Below are positions 26,150 through 36,657 of a DNA stretch of 64,000 nt, in pieces. Origin of the DNA: Climacium dendroides (taxonomy: Eukaryota; Streptophyta; Bryopsida; Hypnales; Climaciaceae); contig CATNNA010000007.1 of assembly GCA_950106755.1 (NCBI GenBank), positions 1,240,001 to 1,304,000 on the forward strand. The letters are read 5' to 3'. A program made the translations under genes and the position numbers. The notes below the pieces were generated by a model. The model searched no databases, was not told the DNA's origin, and saw only the letters and a list, made by a program, of their open reading frames with translations. Every line of letters starts with the position of its first letter. Positions within the stretch are counted from its first letter, which is position 1.

Positions 26150-27681
26150 ATCCTTGGGGTGAATCGGAACTGCCATCTTCTTTTTTTCTTTCTTCCAAGA
26201 AATTGAACAAGTAGCAAAGCTAAGCTGCAATTTGACAGATTACAATGGCATGAGAGCAAGAGAATGCGCGAAATTGAGAGGAGCGACAAATCCGCTAGCT
26301 GCAATGCAATTAAAACCCTAATTTTATTGAGCTTGTCAAATGGAACAGAGATGGATATCACCCAGGTATCAGATCAATTGAGGACCCTACAAGCACAAAT
26401 TTGATGTCGAACATTACTTTGAAGTTAAATAAAACCTAACTAAGTTTCTATTTTTAGTATTTTATATTTTTGAATTTTTTTTGAAGTCTAGTTTTAGCAT
26501 TAAAAATTCAATTTTGAAAATGAGCGATTATGATTTTTCTATTCAAGATTTTGTACAAGGCTGTCCATTGCACAATAGACAAGAGTAGATTTTGAGAAGC
26601 CATAAATTGGTTAGGATTTTGCATGTTAGGCTCTTATCCTCATATTTTTTTGGTGACCAACTTTTTAGATTTGGCATGTGAAAAGAGGATTGAAAGACTT
26701 CAAATTTCTTTTACAATTTTAGCATCCTTATGATGAAACATTATAATCTTTCAATCCATAAGTAATATTGTTGTGTTTTCTTTTCCTATGTGATCTCTAA
26801 ATTGTTTAGTTTGAATTTGTACAATTATAATTCCAAAAAAAATGATACAACTTATCAAAATGATGTCTTTTTGTTCAATTTAGAACAAATTCCTCAAAGC
26901 TCAAAAAAGGCCTTGGGCATTTAGGGGTTAAACAAACATCTATACTATAAGAAGTTTTGTCCTTGTGATAAAGGGACACTGAAAATCACTACTTTTTCTA
27001 TTGAAAATAGTTCCTATTATTCTATTGATAGGTAGGAACGAGTTTAGCTAATTTTTGAATGACTTTCGGGATTATAAAGGAGCTCATGGAGATGAAGTTG
27101 AAAGTTTAAAACTACCCTAAACCATAAGTAATTCTTCACGAATAGAAGCAAGGAAAAAAGTCAAACAAATATTCAAAATTTTGGAGATTTAAACAGTAGC
27201 CATGCTACAGTATGTGAATGTAGTGCTTTACTCATCAAAAAATGAACGTAAATATTATTTTTTGTGTCTTTTTTCCTCTGCAAAAGATAATGCCCATCTG
27301 ACTTCCACATTCCAATAGATATTGTAATTATAGTTCTACTATGACCAAGAAGCCCTTGCATAGTATATATATTCTATCTTTGTACAAACTATTGTGTTTT
27401 TTTTATCATTCATTTGGCCTGTACAAAGTCATTTGTAATTATTTTGCAAACCTAACACGCTTTTATTGTTGGTAAAGTACTTTGTAGAGGATGGATGAAA
27501 CACTAAATTGGATTAGAATGTGGTAGAATACCTTCTCTACATAAGTACCTACCAATTGGATCAATTGAAAAGTGAAAATAATGTTTATTTCATCTAAAAA
27601 AAAGTACGTTATATAAATACATCTTGAAAAAGTACTTTTCTGACGTACTTTGTAGGGGGGCGTAATGTGCTTTCACCCTAT

Positions 27682-28260
27682 GGAGACTGCAAGTCACTCC
27701 CAATTTGTTTGGGCCATCCCTAAACCCAGGTGGGAAAGTACTTCCTAGCACTCCCCACACGACCATTCACCCCAATTTTTTGGGGGGAACCCCCGAGCCC
27801 CTACCCAATGGAATGAACTTGGCCATAACCCCCCCATGTTCTCACCATTTAAATTTTTTCCCAACTCTCTAAATCCAAAAAGCACTGGGAAGAATTCACT
27901 GTGGGGACTTCAAATTACTCCCAAATTGTTTGGGCCATCCACGAACCCCCAATAGAAAGCACTTCTTCGCACTCCCCGTACTACCATTCATCCCCATATT
28001 GGGGGGGACCCCCAAGCCCCATCCCAATGGAATGAATTTGAACTGGACACCCCTATATTCTCCCCATTTAATTTTCTCCCCATTTAATTTTATCCCAACT
28101 CCGTAAATCCAAAAAATATTGGAAGGAATTCACTATGGGGACTGTAAGTCACTCTCCATTTTATGGGGCCTAATTTGCAATTTCAAAGCCAATGGAATAA
28201 TGTCACATTGATCCCAACACTCCCAAGTAATCCCCATTTTCTGTTCTCAAAACCCGTCTC
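27682..28260. repeat. Imperfect 220-235-bp tandem repeat
   Basis: Units starting with TGGAGACTG/TGGGGACTT begin at 27,682, 27,902 and 28,136. Each contains runs such as CCATTCACCCCAATTTTTTG, GGGGAACCCC and CCCATTTAA. Two units are complete and a third is partial. Confidence 0.7.
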
Positions 28261-28857
28261 CAAATAATATTGCGTAACTTTACCTCTGTGATAAGGTTAT
28301 CCCAATGAGTCTCCATTTTTATTTCCCATCTTTCATGTTGTAGGACCTAAAATATTTCATTCTGTACATCCTTTTAATTTTGGCATACCCTAGACTTGTA
28401 ACACCAAAACACATTTGTGGAGTCATTACATGTGTCTATGTCACTTTCATCCTACCTCGTACCCATGACTTCACATCCTCCCAGAAAGCCTGAATTTTAC
28501 AGCCTGGAGCTCTTTCCTATATTGATCAGGTGTTTTCCCTATAGGGCAGCACCCCCCCTGCCCTGTCAGTGACAGCAGTGCACCTGCCCGTAGTGAAAGA
28601 CGCACCAGTGGCTGACGTGGCCGATTCGTGTTTTTTTGGATGTCATCTAAAACGTCCTTTATTTTTTCTGACATAGTGAAAAACATGTCCGTTCAAAGTG
28701 ACATCCCTATATTTCCTGACGTCTATTATGACGTTTCAGATGACGTCACAAAAAATTGTCCCTGATCTGTGCGTTCGTCCAAAAACGTAGTGACGTCAAA
28801 AATAACGGGGATGTCACAGCGTAACGCAGTAAAAAACAGGGGTTTCTTATAGTGTAA

Positions 28858-29500
28858 GCCCGAACCTAATACCGACCCCTGGTTGGAGGCTTGGTGTAGC
28901 CCCGGTCGGTCGTCACCCTCCTTTCGCCGCGCGGGGGAGGGTCAACGCATTTGTTGCTAGTTTTTTTAGTTTTGTTGGTTTGGCTTTTTTTTAGTTTCTT
29001 CGTTGAGGTTTCGTGTGAAGTTCATTGTGGAGAGGTTTGTTGGCCACCTGGGCTGCAGCGGAGGAGCGCGGCGAGAGAGCTGTGAGGAATGCTTGAAATT
29101 TGAAATTGGGAGGTGCTAGGTGCGGATTGCTTGGTGCTTGGTGCTTGCTGCAAGGTGCGAGGTTTAGGGTTGCACCTGCTTGGTGCGAGGTACTTCGTAC
29201 TTCGTGGTTGGTGCTCGGTTCGACGTTTAGGGTTGCACCTGTTGTGCAAGGTGCGGATTGTTTGGTCCGAGGTGCGGATTGCTACGAACTCAACGCAATC
29301 TCGTAGGTGCGAGGTGCGAGGTGCTTGCTGCGAGGTGCTTTGCTGTCTGAGTTGCTTGCTGCTTGCATCAAGGTGCTTGGTGCTTGGTGTAAGCTGGTGC
29401 GAGCTGCACTTGAGCTGCACCTGCTGTCTGCGAGACACTTGAGTTGCGAAGTGGGAGGCACACAATCAGAATTCCTTGTTTCAGTAGGTACTTTGCCAAT
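28858..29500 (+). promoter_or_regulatory. Probable 5' untranslated region of copy B
   Basis: To the right of the CACTA element this GC-richer stretch leads into the copy B palindrome array and first exon. It contains a minisatellite of AGGTGCTTGGTGCGAGG-like units, with a 63-bp duplication of a block containing TTTAGGGTTGCACCTG (29,158 and 29,221). The copy A gene has a comparable leader at 41.0-41.6 kb in reverse orientation, also with repeated AAGCTGCAC/CTTGAG motifs. The assignment rests on position and composition only. Confidence 0.4.
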
Positions 29501-29837
29501 CTTTTTTCACGCGTCTTTAACCTAAATTCAAGCTGCTAGAAATTGCTAGAGAGCTTGGGACAATGCTAATTTCACAAGTTGCCGGTTCCTTGCTTGATGA
29601 GATTCATATTAGATGCTATGTTGTATTAAGGTTTTGCTTTCGTGTGATTGAATTTCAAGGATTTTGTGGTGCAATTTTATTCTGTTCTTTGTTCATATAA
29701 TTGGAATTTCAATGAGGGCATTCTCGTGTGGACAGAGCCACTTGAGTTGCGAGGTGTGATCTTTGAGCTGCACCTACTGTCTTTGAGGTACCTTTTGCTA
29801 TTTTTTAGGTACGTGGTCAATAAATTTCGAATTTTCT

Positions 29838-29950
29838 TGCTTGCTTGCTTGCTTACTTGCTTGAATGCTTCTTCCTTGTCTTGCTTGCACGCTTGCTTGA
29901 ATGTTTCATCCATGACTTGCTTGGTTGCTTATTACTTGCTTAGTCATCTT
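29838..29950. repeat. CTTG-rich microsatellite
   Basis: Repeated CTTG units (TTGCTTGCTTGCTTGC and variants) run for about 110 bp. Confidence 0.85.
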
Positions 29951-30180
29951 CCATTGAAGCAAACCCAAAATTAGTCATGATCTGGTAACAATGAAGCGAA
30001 TGATGTTCGTGGTTTAGGGTTTTAGGTTTAATACATGTGTTTGTTGTTGGTCGTTGTTATTGTTGCTCTTGCTGTTTGCTGTTCCTGTTGCCGTTGGTAG
30101 TTCTAAAATCCTGAACCCTAATTTTTATAACCTGAAACCCTAAAAATAAAGTCATGACTAAATAAAACGTTAATCGGCCA

Positions 30181-30719
30181 TTTTAGCGCGGCTCACGCTA
30201 AAATGGTATATCCAGAAATTCGTAAAGCTAAGCCTGCCACTCAAGTGTCCTATACATCCCATTCAATAATAACATAGCACCCGATACTCACAAGACATAG
30301 TCATAAAATACATATCCATTTTAGCGCGAGTCGCGCTAAATAATGCTTAAACAGCATCATGTTCCTAAAAAACTCCTGCCTAGAACAAAAAAATACAAAA
30401 CGTAGATAACTAGAACAACCAGCTCAACATTAGCGCGAGTCGCGCTAAAGTATAATCATTCGACAAGAAAGTATCAGTCCTTCGATCTAGCGCATGTTCT
30501 CTGAGTTAGCGTGACTCGTGCTAAATCACTCCTAATGATGCTTGTCTGAAATCTCCTTTGACCCAATTCATCCTTAGCGCGACTCGTGCTAAAGTATATT
30601 CCAACATAATAATAGTATAAGACCTCCACTTTAGCGCGACTCGCGCTAATCAGTTCCTACCAGTGATTCATACCAAATCCTCTCTAAACCAATTCAACTT
30701 CAACGCGAGTCGCGCTAAA
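30181..30719. repeat. Palindrome array, family B (TTAGCGCGASTCGCGCTAA)
   Basis: Seven palindromes lie at about 30,181, 30,319, 30,430, 30,506, 30,574, 30,630 and 30,700. The arms TTAGCGCG and CGCGCTAA are nearly invariant, and the central GAGTC/GACTC alternates. The array ends 155 bp before the first coding exon of copy B. Further copies of the same palindrome lie inside copy B introns and downstream at 57,386, 58,884, 58,918, 59,021, 60,173, 61,537 and 61,618. Confidence 0.95.
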
Positions 30720-30874
30720 GTATTTCCTACCAATATGAGAGTCATTATGCTTTGATTCAGGGTAAGCTAGGCAAAAGAGTCAAAATTCAAATATGAATAG
30801 AAATCTGCGCTAGAGATCCCAATTAATACATATCAGTGTTCTGACATGAAACACCATAACCTTGTTTTGGCAGA

Positions 30875-31028
30875 ATGGAGGACCAAGTCGAAGCCCTTGA
30901 CATGTACTTCAAAAGATGTGAAGTGCAGTGCGCGGATGATGATCCCAATGCGGACGAGAGCGTAGTCGAAGGCGAGTACTAGGAGTTCAAAGAGCCTGAA
31001 AAAGTAGAGTGTTGGAGCATATGCATGA
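30875..31028 (+). pseudogene. Copy B gene, N-terminal part of exon 1 (broken by element A)
   Basis: The frame starts MEDQVEALDMYFKRCEV directly after an AG acceptor (TTTTGGCAG). It aligns with the copy A start MDDQIEKLEAFYVRCAH and, after an in-frame TAG at 30,980 where A has Trp, with EFKNPEKVESWSLHM. It stops at ATGA (31,025-31,028), where element A is inserted. The same frame resumes at 52,675-52,679. The encoded region is acidic and of unknown function. Confidence 0.85.
31025..31028. other. Target site duplication of element A, left copy
   Basis: ATGA here is repeated at 52,675-52,678 immediately outside the right end of element A. Counting it once joins the interrupted copy B exon in frame. 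Confidence 0.9.
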
Positions 31029-31053
31029 AACGTAATATTCATTAAAATGAGAG
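31029..31053 (+). repeat. Left terminal inverted repeat of element A
   Basis: It reads AACGTAATATTCATTAAAA then TGAGAG. The reverse complement of the right end reads AACACAATATTCAATATTTT then TGAGAG. A further inverted match, ATTAAAATGAGAGT, lies subterminally on the right at about 52,518-52,531. Confidence 0.85.
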
Positions 31054-31439
31054 TATTCCACCGAAATGAGAGTTACAGAAGTTTAATTTCATTTGAAAAC
31101 GAAGAAGAGAATTCCTCAAACAATATTCAAATCATACAAGAATTAAAATCAGATGAACACAAGTAGGAATCAAATATCATAATCACAAGGTAAACGTTCA
31201 TATTGACCTTTCACTTGTACACCATGAGTTGTTCCATACATCTTCAACTATGCTTGGCTAGGTCCAGTGACACTATATTACAGGCAACGAACTATAAAGG
31301 CCAGTAATGTAGTTCATTACATTGTTCTGCGTACACTATAAAAGCTACGAGTGTGATTCACTTGAGCTCTGAGTTCTTTTGTAATATGCACATTGAGCTT
31401 TCATGAAGCATGAATGTATGACTCTACACTATGAACAAG

Positions 31440-31884
31440 TACTATACGTGTCATTTACTCTTGAGCTCCACGATTGCCTTCGTCATCTTCGGCCTGTGGT
31501 TGTACTTGCTTGTAATTCATGAGCTTGGAAAGCCCACATACTTCCTTGAACACCCGAAGAAGGACCCACGTCCTCACCATATAGTTTCCGCTGTGTTGCT
31601 CTATCGCAAGGTGAGGACGACATCGGTGTAGCAAAAACATCGCTAGACTTCATGGGCGATGGAGAACATGATTTTGGACGATGTGGAGCTGAACCCGGGG
31701 GACTATCCACCACCCCATCATCAACGGGCTTTAGGGAGAAGTCCATTGTCGAATTTGCAGTGGCAGCCGAACACATGAAGTTTCCTGTACTCAGAATTAG
31801 ATTCTGCCCGTAGTCGAAGAAAGAGTCAGCTGATGTAGTGCACGGAAGACTGGTGTGCCGAACTAGAGAGGACGACGTTCCCAA
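31440..31884 (-). CDS. Copy A HAD gene, 3' exon
   Basis: A 133-residue frame follows an acceptor (TTTTCTTAG) on the minus strand. It contains DYGQNLILSTGNFMCSA and NSTMDFSLKPVDDGVVDSPP, closely matched in copy B at 61.84-61.96 kb (DYGQYVILSTGDFLCSA, NSTMDFSVKHIEDGVVDSPP). The rest is Ser/Pro-rich. There is no recognised domain. Conservation between two diverged copies, in sequence, order and position after the HAD exon, argues that it is coding and spliced to that exon. It ends with TGA at 31,483. Confidence 0.6.
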
Positions 31885-31979
31885 ATTCTAAGAAAACAAA
31901 GAGATTAGAACAATTCAATCAAAAACTGTAACTGTCATTACATTTACAAGTAAACTCCAATAGCAAATTTGTAGTCTAG

Positions 31980-32182
31980 GAAGTCCTGGCCATTGAATGA
32001 GGTCGACCCGACCTAAACTGGAGGAAGAAGAAAATACAGAAAGGTATTCATAAAAAATTATATTACAGAAATTACATATATCTCTAACCATACATGCGAA
32101 TGCACGAGCCATTAAGGTCGAGGCGAGCTGAAGTTCACTAGGAACTCAGAGAACAATCCACATGCCATTCAGCACGACTCGA
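31980..32182. repeat. Family A palindromes in the HAD gene intron
   Basis: Three degenerate family A sites lie between the HAD exon and the 3' exon: GAGGTCGACCCGACCTAAA at about 32,000, AAGGTCGAGGCGAGCTGAA at about 32,115, and CAGCACGACTCGACTTGAA at about 32,170. Copy B has two family B palindromes in the equivalent interval (61,537 and 61,618). Confidence 0.7.
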
Positions 32183-32286
32183 CTTGAACTAAAGCAATAA
32201 ATAAACTACCCTCTCGTAACGCCGATTAGACGATGACACAGTCACTGCATCCACGTGGCTCATGAACAGCAATGAAATGTAGTGCG

Positions 32287-33092
32287 CTATCGGTACGCTG
32301 AAGACACTCTGACTGCATCCATAAGACTATTGTACATGCCACGATTTCTCTCGTCATACAACATCTTCCGCCCAATTTTCCCCGCACTACTCTTGCGAAA
32401 TGATTTCAACCCTTCATCTCGAGCTACGTGAAGTCGCCTGAGCCAGGGCAAAAGGACCATGTCCAAATATGAATTCCTGGGGCCGTTACCCTTGGAAGAC
32501 CAACTGATGGGGAGAACAACGTTCTCCGACTTGTTCATGAAGTGCTTCATAGGACTATCGTCAACTATGACAGTATTCTCTCGAAGAAATTGCCCATTGA
32601 AATGATTAAACAAGGTGTTCACGTCCTTCACGAACAGGTCCTTGGTGGTGCCTGGAACCCTGAATGTGACTATCTGGCCTTGTTCCTCACACTTGAGCGT
32701 CGTGCAAGACTCCTGCCCAAGTATAATGCGAGGCTTATCCAAACCGACAAAAAGATAATCAACGATTTTTTGAACGGTAAACTTCTTCATGGAGCTCCAA
32801 ATAGAAACGTGTGCTATCAATCCTAGCTCACGAAGAAAATGAGCGCAATTTGGGCGGACAAAGACCGCCTTCGGTCCCACAATCGCAGGAATCATAGCGG
32901 AGTGCGGTTGGTCTGCATTCCCGACGTGCACAGCCCACCCCTTGTACTTGGCGTCTTCACAGACACACAAGACTCCATTCAAGTCCAGGACAACATTCAG
33001 CCACTTCTCGGCAACGGTCACCTTGGACGTCAATGGAATCTCAACATCCTTCGACGTATCTCCACGTTCAGATGGGGGAACCGATCCCTACT
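32287..33092 (-). CDS. Copy A HAD-superfamily, FCP1/NIF-like phosphatase domain protein
   Basis: The exon reads from an acceptor near 33,092 (TTTGATAG) through about 265 residues to TAG at 32,287. The motifs are in HAD order: VVLDLNGVLC (motif I), FVRPNCAHFLREL, VSIWSSMKK (motif II Ser), KDLFVKDV (possible motif III Lys) and VIVDDSPMKHFMNKSENVV (motif IV Asp pair). This is the FCP1 homology (NLI-interacting factor) layout. The second motif I Asp, which acts as acid/base in active phosphatases, is Asn here and in copy B. Plant FCP1-like proteins with DLNG are known, so activity is uncertain. An upstream exon probably lies at 33,195-33,465. Confidence 0.85.
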
Positions 33093-33194
33093 ATCAAACG
33101 GACAAATGTGCAGCCAGTTACTAAGCTGCACTGACACATTTCGAAACTCAAGGAAAAAGGCAAAATCCAATTGTCGCAGACTATATATGAACAC

Positions 33195-33465
33195 AGAGGT
33201 ACCTATTAGCGCAGAGATCAAGGACGCATGGGCACGAGGTTATCTTTTCCGGCAAAGACAACGTCGGTCCAACAGGGTCTAGCATTTCAATCTCCAAAAG
33301 CTGAGCGTTGGGAATAGAGACGTCATCATCTAAGTGCATGGACTCAGATTCCGGTGCACCTCCACTTGTAGCTTCTATAATGCCACAACCAAATGTTGGA
33401 CATTGTACATGCTGTACAGGAGCAATAGATTTCGGAAGATCATTCGGTCTAGTTGAGAAAGCCAT
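33195..33465 (-). CDS. Possible 5' exon of the copy A HAD gene
   Basis: A minus-strand frame beginning MAFSTRPNDLPKSIAP runs to a plausible donor (AATAG|GTACCT at 33,195), about 100 bp before the HAD exon acceptor. I recognise no domain and saw no clear copy B counterpart. It could instead be non-coding. Confidence 0.3.
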
Positions 33466-33649
33466 CAGAGGAGGTTCTACAATTCAGGAAGGGCCAGACA
33501 AACAAGACTTAAAATTTTTACAGAAAAATCCGTATAATTGATTAATAAAATTCAGTACAAAAAAGTCATCATCTTACATGAAGATATGGATTTGTCAAAA
33601 GATTGTTTTCTATCAAAAAGTATTGTCTCCCACACTAAGGGTCTCTATC

Positions 33650-34710
33650 TAAGTACAACCTATGACACAAATCAGCTCGAGTCGAGCTAATTCTATACAA
33701 ATGACATCGAGTGATTGTATGGTCAATCTGATGGTGCATCCTGGCCATCCAATGCATGACTCCGATCATCATCAATGGCGATGGCATGATTCGCAGGCAT
33801 CTTCGGGCTAGACTCCAAGGTCTCTGAGGACCTGCCACCATCAAGTGGAACTCGAGCCATGTCCTCATCATCAGGTGGAGGTGCAGGGGTGGAGGGGCAC
33901 TCCTCAATAGGAGGAGGAGCTGGAGGATCTGCGGAACCTGCAAGAGGAGTGAGAGAGACAGAAGGCATCCCAGTCAATCGTGGAGTGGAGGGTAAGCTTG
34001 AGGATCCACTCATCGTTGGTCTTGCTGGCGCTCCCTACAGCAAAAGCACTTGGTCAACCTGAGACGGCTGTACGGATGCTAGAGGCATGGCCCCACCAAG
34101 ACTGTTGATAATGGCCTCCAGTTTGGAGTCGTTCTTTTGTGACATTGCCACCATAAACTATCGCAACTCCGCCATCTCCCTGGCCTGCCTGTCAAACATC
34201 ATTTGATCCAGTTCCCGCCTCCTCTTCAGCTCTGCAATTTCTGCATTATAGTCGTCGTCGGCTTGCGATCTCCCCCTCTTCCGCTTCTCCTTGGAGGCTG
34301 GAGACGGCATGGCAGAGGTGTCAGGTGGTTGACCCGACGACGTTGATGATCCCCGGATGCTTTGAGAGCGGATCACTAGAGGGTTGCTCCGATCCATGGG
34401 CACGTCGTCGTCGTCGTCGTCATCACCGGCTACCCCATCGCTGTCAGAGGACTCACACAATATGATTGCAGATGACCTCTGACCGGACGGCATGCTTGCC
34501 TCTCCAGTTGCCTTCCCCTTGCGCTTTGATGACGAAGGCATGCTTGACCCCGATGGTCGGCGCGGGAATTTGCCCTCATCGACAAAGTATCCCTCTGGAA
34601 GAAAATCGTTCTTATCCAGTTTCTTCGCAGTGGTTGCAATTTCAGTCCACTGGTCAGACTCCTCCGAGTCCCCCACAGCAAACACATTAACCCCACTCAT
34701 CTGCAAAGTC
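33650..34710 (-). CDS. Copy A ParB-like/methyltransferase gene, exon 3
   Basis: The exon starts at 34,700 after CTTTGCAG and runs in one frame to TGA at 33,723. It completes the methyltransferase motif I region across the intron: FFAGSKFTCATM from exon 2 joins MSGVNVFAVGDSEESDQW. This is followed by a basic/Ser-rich stretch (SSSKRKGKATGEA), a poly-Asp run (34,405-34,430), an NLS-like KEKRKRGR, a coiled coil (AEIAELKRRRELDQMMFDRQAREMAELR) and a Pro-rich tail. In-frame TAG codons lie at 34,158 and 34,035. Copy B has the same exon start, phase and domain order, and a TAG at the position matching 34,035. Confidence 0.7.
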
Positions 34711-35034
34711 ACACACAGCGTCACATACTATCAGATTACGATAGTATGAAAATTCCCTAACGAGGATACAATGGTATTTCATGTAACGTCAACAGTAGAT
34801 TGGGTCAGGTCGACCCGACCTAAAGTTCACTCTCGGGCACTCAATGGAATCGGTCAGGTCGAGCCAAACTATGGAGGAACACAATCCAGTCAATGCTACG
34901 AGTCAGGTCAACCCGACCTGGTTTCTATCACCTTATAATTTCAAGAAGAAATACATGTCCATTTTATTCAGGTCGAATCGACCTCAACCATAGCCAAAAC
35001 GTTACATTGTGGAATTCATTGTGTTCAAGCTTAC
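34701..35034 (-). other. Copy A intron 2 with four family A palindromes
   Basis: It is a phase 0 GT-AG intron: donor ATG|GTAAGC at 35,034, acceptor TTTGCAG at 34,701. Family A sites lie near 34,807, 34,855, 34,904 and 34,968. The copy B intron at the same codon (58,863-59,092) carries three family B palindromes. Confidence 0.85.
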
Positions 35035-36387
35035 CATCGTAGCACACGTGAACTTCGACCCAGCGAAGAATGACATTACGCTTTCTCCAGGAGCGCAGAA
35101 TTTCCTCACAAGATTGAGGAAGAACTCCATCCGTAGCTCAGTATTATTAATCCTGAACTCTAGCTCGTTGTAAGCCCCGGGCCTCGTAAATGTTTCAGTA
35201 TTGGGAGCATCATAGGAAGACCTCATTCTCACCGTCCTAGCATTGCTTGGGCTTTGCAGGATGGTCAGGTAAATTGGTTCCACCGCCTTCTTGCTTCTTG
35301 CAGACAAGTCACCGATACGCTCATTAGGTGAAGGCATGTAGTTAGAGAAACTCATGGAGTACTCCTTCAACGTGGGATTGCTGTCTATGAAATGAAGTGC
35401 TTGCGTTTGCTTGGTGAGGTCGGAACAAATGAGCACCCACACCGGAATGTCCTCGAGAAGGGGCTGGCCCTTTTCTTGGAAGGACTTGACAACTGCAGCG
35501 AAGTATGGATCAGCTGGCTTACACTTAGACTTTGACACCACATTCGGGGTGTAACGTAGGTCCCACACTCCAAGCTTGATGTCCTTGACGTTCTCTACAG
35601 TGAGCATGCCTCTAGGCCAATCCTGGTGCGTCTTATACATAACGTCATATGGACGATAGTATGCAGTGGATTTTGGGGGCACAAAATTGTTTCTCTGCTG
35701 CAGGAAGACCCGGAAGAACTCAGCCGCGTACATTGACATCTCCTCAGCGCTCTTCCCCTTTGCTCTTGACTGCTTCGCCTCCATCCAGTATTCGTTCCTT
35801 AGCTGCTCTAGCAGCACGTTCATGGTGGCACTCGTGAAGTTCCGACTTCGTTTGAACTCCCTCCACTTCTCGTGGTTCAGCTCGTTCAAGGAGGACATGA
35901 GCCCGAGACTTGCGTCCAGGGCGTGGAGCTCCATCTTCACCTTGTGTTTGCGCTTCCTTCTCTCCACCCACTCCCTAGCAGTGTAGCAGCTCTCCTGTAC
36001 AGCAGAGAGAAGCTTGATTGTGACCTTCGGGTAGTCCTTGTTCTTGCTCCCTGGATTCTGATGCAGAATATGTTCGTCCAGCTTCGATAAGTCATTGAAG
36101 GAAAGGTTTTCGAGCACTTTGAAGAACTCATGCGTCAGATTCCCTTGCTCGGGCTTCTAAGTGGCCTTCTCGTTGTACTTCAATCTAGTATTGAGGTCTA
36201 TCAAATCCCCATGCGCAGCACTAGAAATGACCTCGCTCCACAAGTTGTACATGTCGTCCGGAGCTGTGATTATCTTCAGCTCGTTTCGGATCTTGAGCTT
36301 CTCCTTGGCGTCCTTGCCTTTTGCAGCCTTCTGGGCCTTTAGTACATCTAGTAGAGCGAACCGCTTGTACATTGCCGATGAGAATTC
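35035..36387 (-). CDS. Copy A gene, exon 2: degenerate DNA methyltransferase fold
   Basis: The exon begins EFSSAMYKRFALLDVLKAQKAAK, aligned with copy B VFERAMTVRFSMIDVVKNLKISK. It runs through ITAPDDMYNLWSEV and REWVERRKRK-like helices into a permuted N4/N6 methyltransferase-like domain. IKLGVWDLRYTPN sits where the catalytic DPPY motif is expected, followed by VPVWVLICSDLTKQ (typical of the strand after motif IV). Last come ELRMEFFLNLVRKFCAPGESV and MSFFAGSKFTCATM, matching the KP..L...L....PG..VLDPFAGSGTT motif I region. DPPY is replaced by DLRY, so catalysis is doubtful. A TAG lies in frame at 36,157. Confidence 0.7.
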
Positions 36388-36657
36388 CTGCAATGCAATT
36401 TTGTATGTTACGGTCAATTTGGAGCTCTCTATTCAGCTCGGACCGACCTAAACTACACATTTCATTCTGAACGTCAAATGCACCTTTGTCGTTCTGCTTA
36501 CTTCGAACTCTTCATTCATTATCACGTGAAGAGTATCAAAACATCACCTATTGTGGTTGGAACACTAGGTGGCAGATGACATTCACAGATCAGGTCGACT
36601 CGACCTGAATCTCTTACCATGAATTTCTTCCTATTTGCTGTACTCTCAACGTTTCAC
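36388..36657 (-). other. Copy A intron 1 with family A palindromes
   Basis: Sites at 36,432-36,452 and 36,591-36,609 match the family A consensus. The acceptor GCATTGCAG precedes GAATTC. A GTGAAA donor candidate at 36,657 gives a phase mismatch with exon 2, so the true donor is unresolved or the junction is damaged. Copy B has a clean phase 0 intron here. Confidence 0.55.

Larger units (their letters stand above)
20663..28854 (-). mobile_element. CACTA (En/Spm) transposon, 8,192 bp
   Basis: The left end is CACTATAAGAAATC and the right end is GGTTTCTTATAGTG, an inverted pair with 12 matching outer bases. A 3-bp duplication TAA flanks it (20,660-20,662 and 28,855-28,857). Many TGACGT/GACGTC motifs cluster in the outer 400 bp on both sides, as expected of subterminal TNPA-type binding sites. 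Inside is a minus-strand tnp1-like gene but no tnp2 transposase, so the element is probably non-autonomous. It holds several tandem repeats. Confidence 0.92.

Noticed and set aside
30181..30719. CRISPR-like array
   Set aside because: The repeats are themselves palindromes with irregular spacing (56-138 bp). There are no cas genes, and the sequence is eukaryotic with introns. They belong to the element family.
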